Assembly: GCF_000426705.1 (NCBI RefSeq)
Contig: NZ_AUFW01000017.1
Coordinates: forward strand, 1 to 64,000
From: Spirochaeta cellobiosiphila DSM 17781
Lineage (GTDB): Bacteria > Spirochaetota > Spirochaetia > DSM-17781
Reading direction: 5' to 3'
Length of the DNA: 64,000 bases
The notes beneath the pieces are model-generated. The model was given only the letters and a program-made list of their open reading frames with translations. It was not told the DNA's origin and did not search any database. Positions 17,717 to 25,946 of this stretch are shown piece after piece. Each line of letters begins with the position of its first letter. Position 1 is the stretch's first letter. The translations under genes and the position numbers were made by a program.

Positions 17717-18472
17717 ATGATTGAACCTATGATCAAGTTTAAAAAAGTATTTTATTTTATCTTTACATTACGATTTGGACTGTCCCTTCTTGGAGTACTT
17801 ATCTTGATCATGATACCTGCAGGATTCCTATCCCAGGGACATGCACCTAGTTATTACATCAATCAGTACGGCTTTGTTGTTGGTCGCCTAATAACCGTCT
17901 TACAGTACAATCTGTTTTTCTCCTCCCCTTTATTTATAACAGTGGTTCTCTTATTCGGCCTCAACTTAGCCGGCTGTACTCTAGTGCGGCTATCCAAATC
18001 GATCAAATCAAAAAGGAAGGATTTTGGTCCGGACATCATTCATATAGGAATTCTCCTAGTCATTGTTGGGGGTGTTACCTCAGCAATGACCGCCGAACGT
18101 CTTCAATTTTATTTAAAGCCCGGGCAAGCCTTGCAAATAGGAAGTAATTTGGTGATTGGAATTACAGATTTTGAGTTTCAAAAAGATGAGAAGGGATATC
18201 CGAAGCAGTGGATTTCCACAGGGATAATGACAGATCGTGAAGGTCATAAGATTTCAGATTTTATGACCAGTGTGAATAATCCCTATCGTTATCATGGGAT
18301 AACCATTTATCAATATAGTTATAATAAAGACCAGGATGGCCAATATCATACAGGCCTATTAGTGGTAAGGGATACAGGGAAGAACATCATCTTTCCCGCT
18401 TTTATCATTATCATAATAGGCATCTTCACAAGCTATTATAAAAGGATACGAAATGTTTCTAAATCCCCTTAG
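17717..18472 (+). CDS. ResB-like cytochrome c assembly protein (short form)
   Basis: An integral membrane protein of about 251 residues. Seen: membrane segments at the N-terminus (FGLSLLGVLILIMIPAGFL), a second pair near 75-100 (FITVVLLFGLNLAGCTLVRL) and 115-135 (IIHIGILLVIVGGVTSAM), an extracytoplasmic domain (about 140-215) with GITIYQYSYN, and a last segment (FPAFIIIIIGIFTSYY). This is the plan of ResB in system II cytochrome c maturation but much shorter than the 450-550 residues of Bacillus ResB. The gene overlaps the ccsA-like gene by 20 bases, which supports the function. The start is uncertain: in-frame starts at 17693, 17717 and 17729 all lack a good ribosome site. Confidence 0.75.
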   Translation: MIEPMIKFKKVFYFIFTLRFGLSLLGVLILIMIPAGFLSQGHAPSYYINQYGFVVGRLITVLQYNLFFSSPLFITVVLLFGLNLAGCTLVRLSKSIKSKRKDFGPDIIHIGILLVIVGGVTSAMTAERLQFYLKPGQALQIGSNLVIGITDFEFQKDEKGYPKQWISTGIMTDREGHKISDFMTSVNNPYRYHGITIYQYSYNKDQDGQYHTGLLVVRDTGKNIIFPAFIIIIIGIFTSYYKRIRNVSKSP

Positions 18473-19238
18473 TTATGCCCTTTGTGCTATGACAGTACTT
18501 CTGGCAGCAATTGGTCTATTCAAACAATCTGCCTGGGTCAAACAACTTCAGCGCATCACTACCATACTAACAGCTCTTGTTCTGCTTGCAGCGATCATCT
18601 ATCGATCAATTCAAATGAATTTTCCTGCTTTGACCAATACCTTTGAATCCCTATTGATCTATAGTTGTCTCGTGTTGTTAATCATGATTTGGTACCAGTT
18701 CCAGAAAGGATGGCCTTTTAACCAGAGACTGTTCTTTTTTACAACCTTTGTGGCATTAGTGTTACTATTGATGGCTTCCAGCCCCATAACAGATAAAAAT
18801 ATAACTCCTCCTGTACCGGCTCTTAAATCAACCTGGCTTATCCTTCATGTCTTCTTCTCCTTTGTAGGAGAATCCTTCTACGTTTTATCCTTTGTAGCAT
18901 CCCTACTGGTTCTTAGATCTGTGGAGGATAAGAAAAAAAAAGAATTCGACCATTTTGCTTATGTATTTACTATCCTAGGGTATTCATTTTTTACTGTAGG
19001 TGCTTTAATATTTGGTTCTATTTGGGCAGAACAAGCATGGGGAAGCTATTGGTCATGGGATCCTAAAGAGACTTGGGCTCTTATTACCTGGCTTATCTAC
19101 TCGTTCTATTTGCACTACCGAATGCGATCTAAAGAGCCCAACAAACTAGCCTGGATATCTATTGTTGGCTTTTTGTGTACGATGTTTACTTTTTTTGGTG
19201 TAAATTATCTGCTGAAAGGACTACATAGTTATATCTAA
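18453..19238 (+). CDS. ccsA: Cytochrome c assembly protein, CcsA/ResC family
   Basis: A 261-residue protein with about eight membrane segments. Seen: the haem-handling WWD signature WGSYWSWDPKETWALITW near residue 195-212, and conserved histidines in STWLILHVFFSF (about 125-137) and SFYLHYRM. With ResB it forms the system II haem lyase that exports haem and attaches it to CXXCH of c-type cytochromes. The family usually has 230-400 residues. It overlaps resB, with AAAGGA upstream of the ATG. An unknown 538-residue gene follows after 18 bases and may share the transcript. No c-type cytochrome gene lies in the window. Confidence 0.9.
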   Translation: MFLNPLSYALCAMTVLLAAIGLFKQSAWVKQLQRITTILTALVLLAAIIYRSIQMNFPALTNTFESLLIYSCLVLLIMIWYQFQKGWPFNQRLFFFTTFVALVLLLMASSPITDKNITPPVPALKSTWLILHVFFSFVGESFYVLSFVASLLVLRSVEDKKKKEFDHFAYVFTILGYSFFTVGALIFGSIWAEQAWGSYWSWDPKETWALITWLIYSFYLHYRMRSKEPNKLAWISIVGFLCTMFTFFGVNYLLKGLHSYI

Positions 19239-19256
19239 GGAGTTGGAGTACCACAC

Positions 19257-20873
19257 ATGTCAGATATCGATCCTGAGATAGCTGAACTGATAGGAATAGA
19301 GAACCAGGAAAACCAGGATAAGGCTCCTGATTTTTCTGACCTTTTTGATGAAGAGAACCCTCAAGGGACTGAAGAAAAGGATATTCCCGACTTAGCTAAA
19401 GAAAGTATTAAACCAATCACTCGTTTTACAGAGGATCCTAAACCTTATTTTGCAGATAAAAACTTTTATAAAACGATTTTAACCGGGGAAGGAGAAGCCT
19501 CCAAATTAATGCATGCGGGGCTCACCAAGTATCTCCATACACAGGATAAGAAGGAACGTTCCTATTATAGAGCAAGAATCACTAATTCTTTTTGGGACAT
19601 TGCCCAAAGCATTGCTGCCAAAATAGGAAGCACACAGCCCCTACCCAAAAGGTTATTCCTCAGATATGGCGTTCTTCTTCCTACTCTGATTACTGATGCA
19701 CAAAGACAATCTATTGCCAGTATTATCTATGAAAACAATACGGGAGAACCTGTTCATTACGTTGATGAATGGTTAGAACAAGTGGCCAGAGGACGAATCA
19801 ATCCTTTGGCTTCAGATGAAGAACCTATATCCAAAAGAACACCTCAATCAAAAGTCACAGGTCAGCTAGACAAGACAATAGGCCATAGACACTCTCAGCT
19901 GGCGGTTCTTAAAACCAAATTAACCTATATTGATCAACAAGAATTGAGAATGGTGGAAGCCCTCAAGCTTATCCGGCATCATCAAAAACATCAGAAATAT
20001 CCTGATCTGAACGATACCTATGGAGCCGGCCAGAGGCAAGCGTTAAATGATCTCCATGATGCTATCAAACAGGTCCTTACGACAGACAAAGAAGTATCAC
20101 GGATTTACCATGAGTTAGAGCGATTGGATATAGAGCTATCCAAACTGGAACAACAGGCAGGAGAATTGGGAGAAGGATCTAATGTTGATGGAAGCGTCGC
20201 CATAAATGAAATGATCTCCGTTCGTCAGATTCATAAGCTTTGCGGAGGACGACAGGGAAACCACCTGCCTTTACTGATGAAGAACTTCTTCTTTGAAAGA
20301 GGAGACAATTATTGTACTCGTGAAAATGTCCTTGAGCAAATGCGTCTTGTAGAAGAGTTAGATCCCGGACTTTTCAAAAGGACCTTCAGACAACAGACCC
20401 ATCGGATCGTACCCCATGTGATTTTGGTAGCTTCCTATGGAAACCGGGGGTTATGTTGGGAACCTTTTGAACGTTATAATAGAGCAACCAGTCGAGGACG
20501 TATTGGAATTCCTATGTTTCCCAGAGACATGAAGATTGCCATACTGTCGGCTTTAGCAGATTTACGTTGGCAAGTCGCCAAAGAAAAGGCTCAACACTAT
20601 TGGATGGAAGAAGGCTTAACCGGATGGTACTATCAGAGATTCGAGGATAGAAAGTTACGAGGAGATGTAAGACTTCAGTTTATAGAAGACTATATCCTCT
20701 GGATCACGAAGGAAAGCCAGGGAACCCAGAAGCTGGACAAAGAAGTCCGGGCTATATTCTGGCGTTATATGCCCTTCCCTCAGGAAGTCAAAGACAACCT
20801 GAGAAATAGGGGATTCATATACAATGAATTGTATAAGAAAGATATGAACCGCCTGTCTTCAGACGGTTATTAA
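19257..20873 (+). CDS. Unknown 538-residue protein behind ccsA
   Basis: A soluble protein I cannot assign. Seen: an acidic low-complexity N-terminus (about 1-60, rich in D, E, N), a helical region with FWDIAQSIAAKIGSTQPLPKRLFLRYG (about 105-140), a likely coiled coil at about 205-305 (HSQLAVLKTKLTYIDQQEL, ELERLDIELSKLEQQAGEL), and a C-terminal basic, aromatic region with VILVASYGNRGLCWEPFERY and RIGIPMFPRDMKIAILSALADLRWQVA. No signal peptide, membrane segment or nucleotide-binding motif was found. GGAG lies 9 bases before the ATG. It follows the cytochrome c assembly pair by 18 bases, so it may be co-expressed, but the context does not tell the function. I suspect it is a lineage-specific conserved protein. 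Confidence 0.7.
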   Translation: MSDIDPEIAELIGIENQENQDKAPDFSDLFDEENPQGTEEKDIPDLAKESIKPITRFTEDPKPYFADKNFYKTILTGEGEASKLMHAGLTKYLHTQDKKERSYYRARITNSFWDIAQSIAAKIGSTQPLPKRLFLRYGVLLPTLITDAQRQSIASIIYENNTGEPVHYVDEWLEQVARGRINPLASDEEPISKRTPQSKVTGQLDKTIGHRHSQLAVLKTKLTYIDQQELRMVEALKLIRHHQKHQKYPDLNDTYGAGQRQALNDLHDAIKQVLTTDKEVSRIYHELERLDIELSKLEQQAGELGEGSNVDGSVAINEMISVRQIHKLCGGRQGNHLPLLMKNFFFERGDNYCTRENVLEQMRLVEELDPGLFKRTFRQQTHRIVPHVILVASYGNRGLCWEPFERYNRATSRGRIGIPMFPRDMKIAILSALADLRWQVAKEKAQHYWMEEGLTGWYYQRFEDRKLRGDVRLQFIEDYILWITKESQGTQKLDKEVRAIFWRYMPFPQEVKDNLRNRGFIYNELYKKDMNRLSSDGY

Positions 20874-20875
20874 AA

Positions 20876-21154
20876 TTATTTCTTCTTTGGGATAACCCAG
20901 GGAAGAAAGTATTTATCCATATCTACCTTTTTGGAAAATAGATTAAGGGCCCATTGGTATATCACAAAGCTAAGAACCAGGCTTCCCAGGAAGGCTAAGC
21001 TAACCACAATCTGGACGACTTCAGACTCAGCCCATCCTCTCAAGAGGAGAACAAAGATAACCAAAAATACAAGACATAGAATAGTAAGAGTTAGGATATT
21101 AAAAACACTAGCTCCTATCATAAATAGTATAGAATTAACTTTCTTGCTTGCCAT
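20876..21154 (-). CDS. Small two-helix membrane protein after lspA
   Basis: A 92-residue protein with two strong membrane segments (about 9-36, ILFMIGASVFNILTLTILCL onward, and 44-68, VVQIVVSLAFLGSLVLSFVI) and a basic C-terminus. It starts 20 bases inside the end of lspA, in another frame, so translation is likely coupled. The function is unknown; the position suggests a link with lipoprotein processing or the membrane, by association only. Confidence 0.65.
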   Translation of the reverse strand: MASKKVNSILFMIGASVFNILTLTILCLVFLVIFVLLLRGWAESEVVQIVVSLAFLGSLVLSFVIYQWALNLFSKKVDMDKYFLPWVIPKKK

Positions 21155-21662
21155 TCTTCACCTCCAATAAAATAAAACTAATGGCTATAAGAACACCACA
21201 AACAACAACAGCGCTATCAGCCACATTAAAAACAGGCCATCGTTCTAAACCAAACAAGCCGTAGAATTTAAAATCTAAAAAATCCACAACACCTTGAGGT
21301 CTAAAAATACGGTCTATCACATTCCCTAGACCACCACCGAGAATACCCGCTAAACACCATTGTTGGAGTTTAGTGAGGTTATTATCCCAGAAGTAATACA
21401 CAGCAACAATAACCAGAACAGCTAAGGGAAACAAAATGAAAATAAACGCTCTGAATAAATGGGGAAGTCCATCCCCCATACTAAAAGCCACACCAAGGTT
21501 TCTCACATGAACCAATCGGAAAAAATCTCCTCCCCAGGTAGTGGCTATGGTATTAACAGGAACATATTTAACAATCAAGGCTTTGGTAATCTGATCCATA
21601 ACGATTATTAACAGTGTCAGACTAAAGGGAAATAATTTCTTTTTTAACATGTCATTCCTCAT
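21135..21662 (-). CDS. lspA: Lipoprotein signal peptidase (signal peptidase II)
   Basis: A 175-residue inner-membrane aspartyl protease that cuts the signal peptide from diacylglyceryl prolipoproteins. Seen: four membrane segments, VRNLGVAFSM near residue 52, the catalytic aspartate in GNVIDRIFRPQGVVDFLDF (about 113-130) and the second in FNVADSAVVV (about 143-152). Length is normal for the family. The start codon is immediately after the stop of the Nif3 gene, and a small membrane protein gene overlaps its end, forming a three-gene operon. Lipoproteins that need it are encoded at 13303 and 56624. Confidence 0.95.
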   Translation of the reverse strand: MRNDMLKKKLFPFSLTLLIIVMDQITKALIVKYVPVNTIATTWGGDFFRLVHVRNLGVAFSMGDGLPHLFRAFIFILFPLAVLVIVAVYYFWDNNLTKLQQWCLAGILGGGLGNVIDRIFRPQGVVDFLDFKFYGLFGLERWPVFNVADSAVVVCGVLIAISFILLEVKNGKQES

Positions 21663-22421
21663 TTACAAACCTGTGGGCACATCAATATATACTGTCGCCA
21701 GACCCAATTCTGTTGCTATTTTCTTTGCTACGAACTGAACGCCCCAGATTTCTGTTGCATAATGTCCTCCGAAGATAACATTCATTCCCCCTTCCTGACA
21801 ATCATGATAGAGGATATGAGACGCATCACCAGTAATATAAAGGTCTAAGTTCTTACTTAATGCTTCCCTTGCTTCTGATCCACCACTTCCTGTTACGACA
21901 GCCATGGTTTTGATATTCTTTTTACCAAAAGGAAGAACCTTAATAGTGTTGTCATAACCACCGAATAGGGATTCCACAATCTCATCCAAAGTTCTTTCAT
22001 GGGGAAACTCACCTTGAAGACCAATAGCTTGACCCTTGTAATAACCAAAGGATTGCACATTTGTTAAACCGAGAACTTTGGTTATAACGGCATTATTGCC
22101 TAATTCGGGGTGAACATCTAATGGCAGATGCATAGCGTATAAAGCCAGTTCTTTATCTATTAAGTACTGTATTCGTTTATAATGACGACCTGTAATGGCC
22201 ATAGGGAATCCCCAGTACAGACCATGATGAACAAACAACATATCAGCACCTTGCTGATGGGCCCGTTCAAAGGTCTCCATACAGGCATCCACCGCAAAGG
22301 CGATTTTATTAATGTCCTGATTCTGTCGATCTACCTGTAAGCCATTAATGGCCATGTCTTTAAGAGAGGCCGATCCTGGAAACTGGTCCTGAATCCATTT
22401 GTCTAATTCTTTTAATAACAT
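21663..22421 (-). CDS. Nif3-like dinuclear metal centre protein
   Basis: A 252-residue member of the widespread Nif3/YbgI (GTP cyclohydrolase I type 2-like) family. Seen: metal-binding residues in DMLFVHHGLYWG (about 60-71), the LPLDVHPELGNN stretch near 100, and FGGHYATEIWGV near 217-228 with conserved His and Glu. The biochemical role is still debated; members bind two metal ions and form rings. It is the first gene of the operon with lspA. The start is an ATG at 22421. Confidence 0.9.
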   Translation of the reverse strand: MLLKELDKWIQDQFPGSASLKDMAINGLQVDRQNQDINKIAFAVDACMETFERAHQQGADMLFVHHGLYWGFPMAITGRHYKRIQYLIDKELALYAMHLPLDVHPELGNNAVITKVLGLTNVQSFGYYKGQAIGLQGEFPHERTLDEIVESLFGGYDNTIKVLPFGKKNIKTMAVVTGSGGSEAREALSKNLDLYITGDASHILYHDCQEGGMNVIFGGHYATEIWGVQFVAKKIATELGLATVYIDVPTGL

Positions 22422-22449
22422 GGAACTAGTATAGTCAGGTTTTTTCTAT

Positions 22450-22478
22450 TTGCATAGAATCTTATGGAGCTGCATAAT
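22450..22478 (+). promoter_or_regulatory. Promoter of the Lon-like protease gene
   Basis: TTGCAT (22450-22455), a 17-base spacer and CATAAT (22473-22478) end 8 bases before the ATG at 22487. The AAAGG in between is only 2 bases from the ATG and too close to serve as a ribosome site, so a leaderless transcript is likely. Confidence 0.55.
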
Positions 22479-22486
22479 TAAAGGCA

Positions 22487-24844
22487 ATGATAACAGAACT
22501 ATCCTATGACGAATTGAATCTGGAATTTGAACAAATTGACTTTCATGCTTCCCTTGAAGATATATCTGATCATGTGATTATTGGTCAAAAAAGAGCCTGG
22601 GAGGCTCTTAAAATGGGAACAGAAATGCGGTCAAAAGGCTATAATATCTTTGTTTCCGGACCTTATGGGACAGGACGTACGACAGCAGTCAGAAAACTAT
22701 TAAGTGAAGTCAGTAAAGACACATCCTTAATAAGAGATATTGTTCTTGTCTATAATTTTGATAAACCAGAGACGCCCAGAGTAATCTACACTCCTCCGGG
22801 CAAGGGTATCCAATTCAAGAAGAAGCTCCATAGCCTTATTGAAGACTTTAAAAAAGGAATACCCCGCTGTCTCAATAACGATAGCTTTAAAACCAAAAGG
22901 GACCATACCATATCCCTCCAGGAGCAGGAGGAAAATCACCAATTACATAACTTTGAGATAACCCTAAAGCAAGCCGGTTTCAAGATCGTTCAAATCACTG
23001 AGGAAGATAGCAGTGCCACAGATATCGCCCCCATATACAAAGGGAAAACCATAAGTTTTGAGGAACTCCAACAACTTGTTAATACGGGCAAGATGACCCA
23101 GGAAGCCTGGAATCAGATCCGTGAACAATATTATCGTTATATGGATCAGATGAAGACCCTCTTTACCACCCTCAGACAATCTCGAGAACAAATGGAAAAA
23201 GACCTTCACAAGCTCCAAATCGATACGGTTCGCCATTATGTAAATCAAAAAATAAAAGAAGTAGAGGAAGCCTTTGCCTTTGACGGGGCAAAACAATATT
23301 TAACGAGTTTTACTGATGATATTCTGAATCACCTTTATATGTTTACAACTGAAGAAACCTTTGAAGATGATTATGGGAATCCTTCTTTTATTCGCTATGG
23401 TGTTCATATTTTGGTAAATCACAAAGATTCCAAAACCGCCCCTGTAATCTTCGAAAATCACCCAACCGTAGCCAATCTCTTTGGTTCTATTGAAACACGT
23501 ATGGATGGAAAAGGGGAAGGAAGGACCAACTTCATGATGATCAGAGGGGGCAGTCTAATTCAAGCATCAGGAGGCTATCTGGTTATAAGAGCAGAGGATA
23601 TTTTCGAAGAAGAAGGTAGTTGGATGGGATTAAAAAGAGCTCTCCAAACTAGCTTTGCTGAGATCCAAATGACCACAACACCCTTCACCCCCATTGGCCC
23701 CCTATTAAAACCGGAACCAATTGCCATCAAGGTAAAAGTAATCATCATCGGAAGTGAGCACTTCTATGATCTTATATATAATACTGATCTGGATGTAAAA
23801 AAACTCTTTAAGGTATCCGCCGAGTTTGATTCAACCATGACACGAACAGTGGAGAATACCCAATTATTTCTCAGGTTTCTGGAATCCAACATTGAACAAA
23901 AGAAGCTTCTTCCCTTCAGCCCCAACGGGATCAAAGCCTTATTGATTCAATCCATTAGAATGGCAGAGGATAGGTCAAAGCTATCCACCAGGTTCAGTAT
24001 GATGAATGATATTATCAATGAGACGGACTATTGGGCCAAAAAAGAGAACAAAACCCTCTGCGATCAAGAGGATGTCTATAAAGCACTTCTTAATAAAAGA
24101 CAGCAGTTCTCACTCATGGAAGAGAAATTCGATAACCAGATTATGGACGGGACTATTTTACTGGACACTTCTGGAACCTGTATTGGTCAGGTTAACGGTT
24201 TGGCTGTTTTTGATAGAGGTTATTACACCTTTGGTCGTCCTATGAGAATCTCAGCGGAAGTAGCCCCCGGTAAGTCAGGAATAGTGAATATAGAACGTGA
24301 AGCAGGTCTTAGCGGCGAAATCCATGACAAGGGAGTCTTGATTCTGGAAAGTTATTTGCGAAGCTATGTAGCACAGGAATATCCCCTAAGCCTTTGGGCT
24401 GGACTTAGTTTTGACCAAAGCTATAATATGGTAGACGGAGATTCTGCTTCCAGTACAGAAGCATATGCCTTGATGTCTGCCCTCTCACAGATTCCCCTTC
24501 GTCAGGAATTGGCTGTTACCGGTTCCATTAATCAAAGAGGTCAGCTACAGCCCATAGGAGGAGCTACAGAAAAGATCGAAGGATTCTATGATGTGTGTTA
24601 TCAACTGGGTTTAACCGGAACTCAAGGGGTGATACTCCCCTATCAAAATGTAAAAAATATCATCCTACGTCAGGATATTTTGGAAGCCATCAAAGAAAAA
24701 CGTTTTCATATATATCCTATTAGACATATCAGTGAAGGTTTACGACTATTAACAGGTCTAGATTATCAAGATATACTGGATAAAGCTCATTTGAGACTGA
24801 AACACTACTGGGAGCTTTCAACCAAGTATGGACACCCCTATTAA
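22487..24844 (+). CDS. Lon-family AAA protease (LonB/LonH-like, AAA_32 type)
   Basis: A 785-residue ATP-dependent protease. Seen: Walker A region ISGPYGTGRTTA-like (VSGPYGTGRTTAV, about residues 56-68), a long helical insertion (about 125-270), a second ATPase part with GGYLVIRAEDIFEE (about 362-375), and the Lon serine protease domain at about 565-770: catalytic Ser in MVDGDSASSTEAY and Lys in GGATEKIEGFYD. It lacks the N-terminal LAN substrate domain of classical Lon, which is encoded separately at 42965. Members degrade unfolded or specific proteins; the substrates are unknown. The DUF4922 gene starts 17 bases before its stop, so translation is likely coupled. Confidence 0.9.
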   Translation: MITELSYDELNLEFEQIDFHASLEDISDHVIIGQKRAWEALKMGTEMRSKGYNIFVSGPYGTGRTTAVRKLLSEVSKDTSLIRDIVLVYNFDKPETPRVIYTPPGKGIQFKKKLHSLIEDFKKGIPRCLNNDSFKTKRDHTISLQEQEENHQLHNFEITLKQAGFKIVQITEEDSSATDIAPIYKGKTISFEELQQLVNTGKMTQEAWNQIREQYYRYMDQMKTLFTTLRQSREQMEKDLHKLQIDTVRHYVNQKIKEVEEAFAFDGAKQYLTSFTDDILNHLYMFTTEETFEDDYGNPSFIRYGVHILVNHKDSKTAPVIFENHPTVANLFGSIETRMDGKGEGRTNFMMIRGGSLIQASGGYLVIRAEDIFEEEGSWMGLKRALQTSFAEIQMTTTPFTPIGPLLKPEPIAIKVKVIIIGSEHFYDLIYNTDLDVKKLFKVSAEFDSTMTRTVENTQLFLRFLESNIEQKKLLPFSPNGIKALLIQSIRMAEDRSKLSTRFSMMNDIINETDYWAKKENKTLCDQEDVYKALLNKRQQFSLMEEKFDNQIMDGTILLDTSGTCIGQVNGLAVFDRGYYTFGRPMRISAEVAPGKSGIVNIEREAGLSGEIHDKGVLILESYLRSYVAQEYPLSLWAGLSFDQSYNMVDGDSASSTEAYALMSALSQIPLRQELAVTGSINQRGQLQPIGGATEKIEGFYDVCYQLGLTGTQGVILPYQNVKNIILRQDILEAIKEKRFHIYPIRHISEGLRLLTGLDYQDILDKAHLRLKHYWELSTKYGHPY

Positions 24845-25874
24845 ATTAACTAAAGATATTTTACTGGAACTGGCAGAAGTTGAGGATATGGCTTCTCTAT
24901 CAGCAGAAGCAATGCGAGATTTTTTTAGAGAAGAAATCCCTAAGTTACCCCATCTGCCTAGTTCTAAGGTGGTACATGATCCGCGTAATCAACTACCCAT
25001 TTTTTATTCTCCCGGAAGGCAAAATAGACCTTTCATTGCAAAGGAAGATCGTAGTTGTCCTATCTGTGAGGGAAACTTAACTGGAATAATTGATCTATGT
25101 CATTTGTCAGGTGAGGAATATGCGTTTATCAATAAAAATCTCTATCCCATAAGTGTACCCCAAGGGATAGCCCATGAAAAAAACAACAATTGGGGACTCC
25201 ATTTTTTATTATGGCCCAGTAATATTCATGAAAGGCGATTTGAAAACATGGAGATCAATATCGCTCATAAAGTATTGTCCAGAGTCATTCTCCTTGAAAA
25301 AATACTTCTTAATAGTTCTCTATTGGATAAGGGTTATTTCGCTTTTATCCGTAATGAAGGCCAGAGTGTAGGAGGTTCTGTCTATCATGATCACTTCCAA
25401 ATGCTTTATTCCAACCAGGAGCCTCTCAGCTTTAGAGAAGATCGGAATTTTTATGAGAAACATGGCGTGGGTCCTACACAAATTCTTCATGAGGAGATAT
25501 CAACAGAATTAATAGTGTTAAGTCAGGGAGAATGGCAGTTGGTTGTTCCCCCTTATATAAAAAGACCCTATGAACTTATGATCTATACACCAAATCGAAG
25601 TAATGTTCATCTTAATAGCTTATCTGAGACCAGTGTTAGAGACCTTACTTTCTTGCTGCAAAAAAGCTTTCAGCTCCAAACGTCTCTCTTCAAACATCTG
25701 GGAAAAGACAAAGCATATAACCTAATTTGTCATAATTCCGGGTATGGTAGTATATATTTTGAACTGTTTCCCATGGTTCAACCCCTTGGAGGATTTGAGA
25801 GATTAGGTTTATATTTATCTCAAGGGGATCCTATAGAGGGGGCAGAACTTTATCGACAACTGCTTTTTTCTTGA
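24828..25874 (+). CDS. DUF4922 protein, GalT/Ap4A phosphorylase-like (HIT superfamily)
   Basis: A 348-residue nucleotidyltransferase-like protein. Seen: a zinc-type CPIC near residue 76, NKNLYPISVPQG near 102, and the histidine-triad core GGSVYHDHFQM (H-x-H-x-Q) near 182-192. This core is shared with galactose-1-phosphate uridylyltransferase, GDP-galactose phosphorylase and Ap4A phosphorylase, and the overall sequence looks like DUF4922. The reaction is probably transfer of a nucleotide to phosphate or a sugar phosphate; the substrate is unknown. It overlaps the upstream Lon-like gene by 17 bases. A second member of the superfamily is at 33096. Confidence 0.75.
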   Translation: MDTPIKLTKDILLELAEVEDMASLSAEAMRDFFREEIPKLPHLPSSKVVHDPRNQLPIFYSPGRQNRPFIAKEDRSCPICEGNLTGIIDLCHLSGEEYAFINKNLYPISVPQGIAHEKNNNWGLHFLLWPSNIHERRFENMEINIAHKVLSRVILLEKILLNSSLLDKGYFAFIRNEGQSVGGSVYHDHFQMLYSNQEPLSFREDRNFYEKHGVGPTQILHEEISTELIVLSQGEWQLVVPPYIKRPYELMIYTPNRSNVHLNSLSETSVRDLTFLLQKSFQLQTSLFKHLGKDKAYNLICHNSGYGSIYFELFPMVQPLGGFERLGLYLSQGDPIEGAELYRQLLFS

Positions 25875-25898
25875 CAGACCAATGAGCTATAATATAAT
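25871..25898 (+). promoter_or_regulatory. Consensus promoter for the HDOD gene
   Basis: TTGACA (25871-25876), a 16-base spacer and TATAAT (25893-25898) match the sigma-70 consensus exactly. It overlaps the end of the previous gene by four bases and lies 48 bases before the HDOD start codon. Confidence 0.8.
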
Positions 25899-25946
25899 CC
25901 AATAAGATGGACCCTTGACCAACATCATAAAGGAAATAACAAAAAT

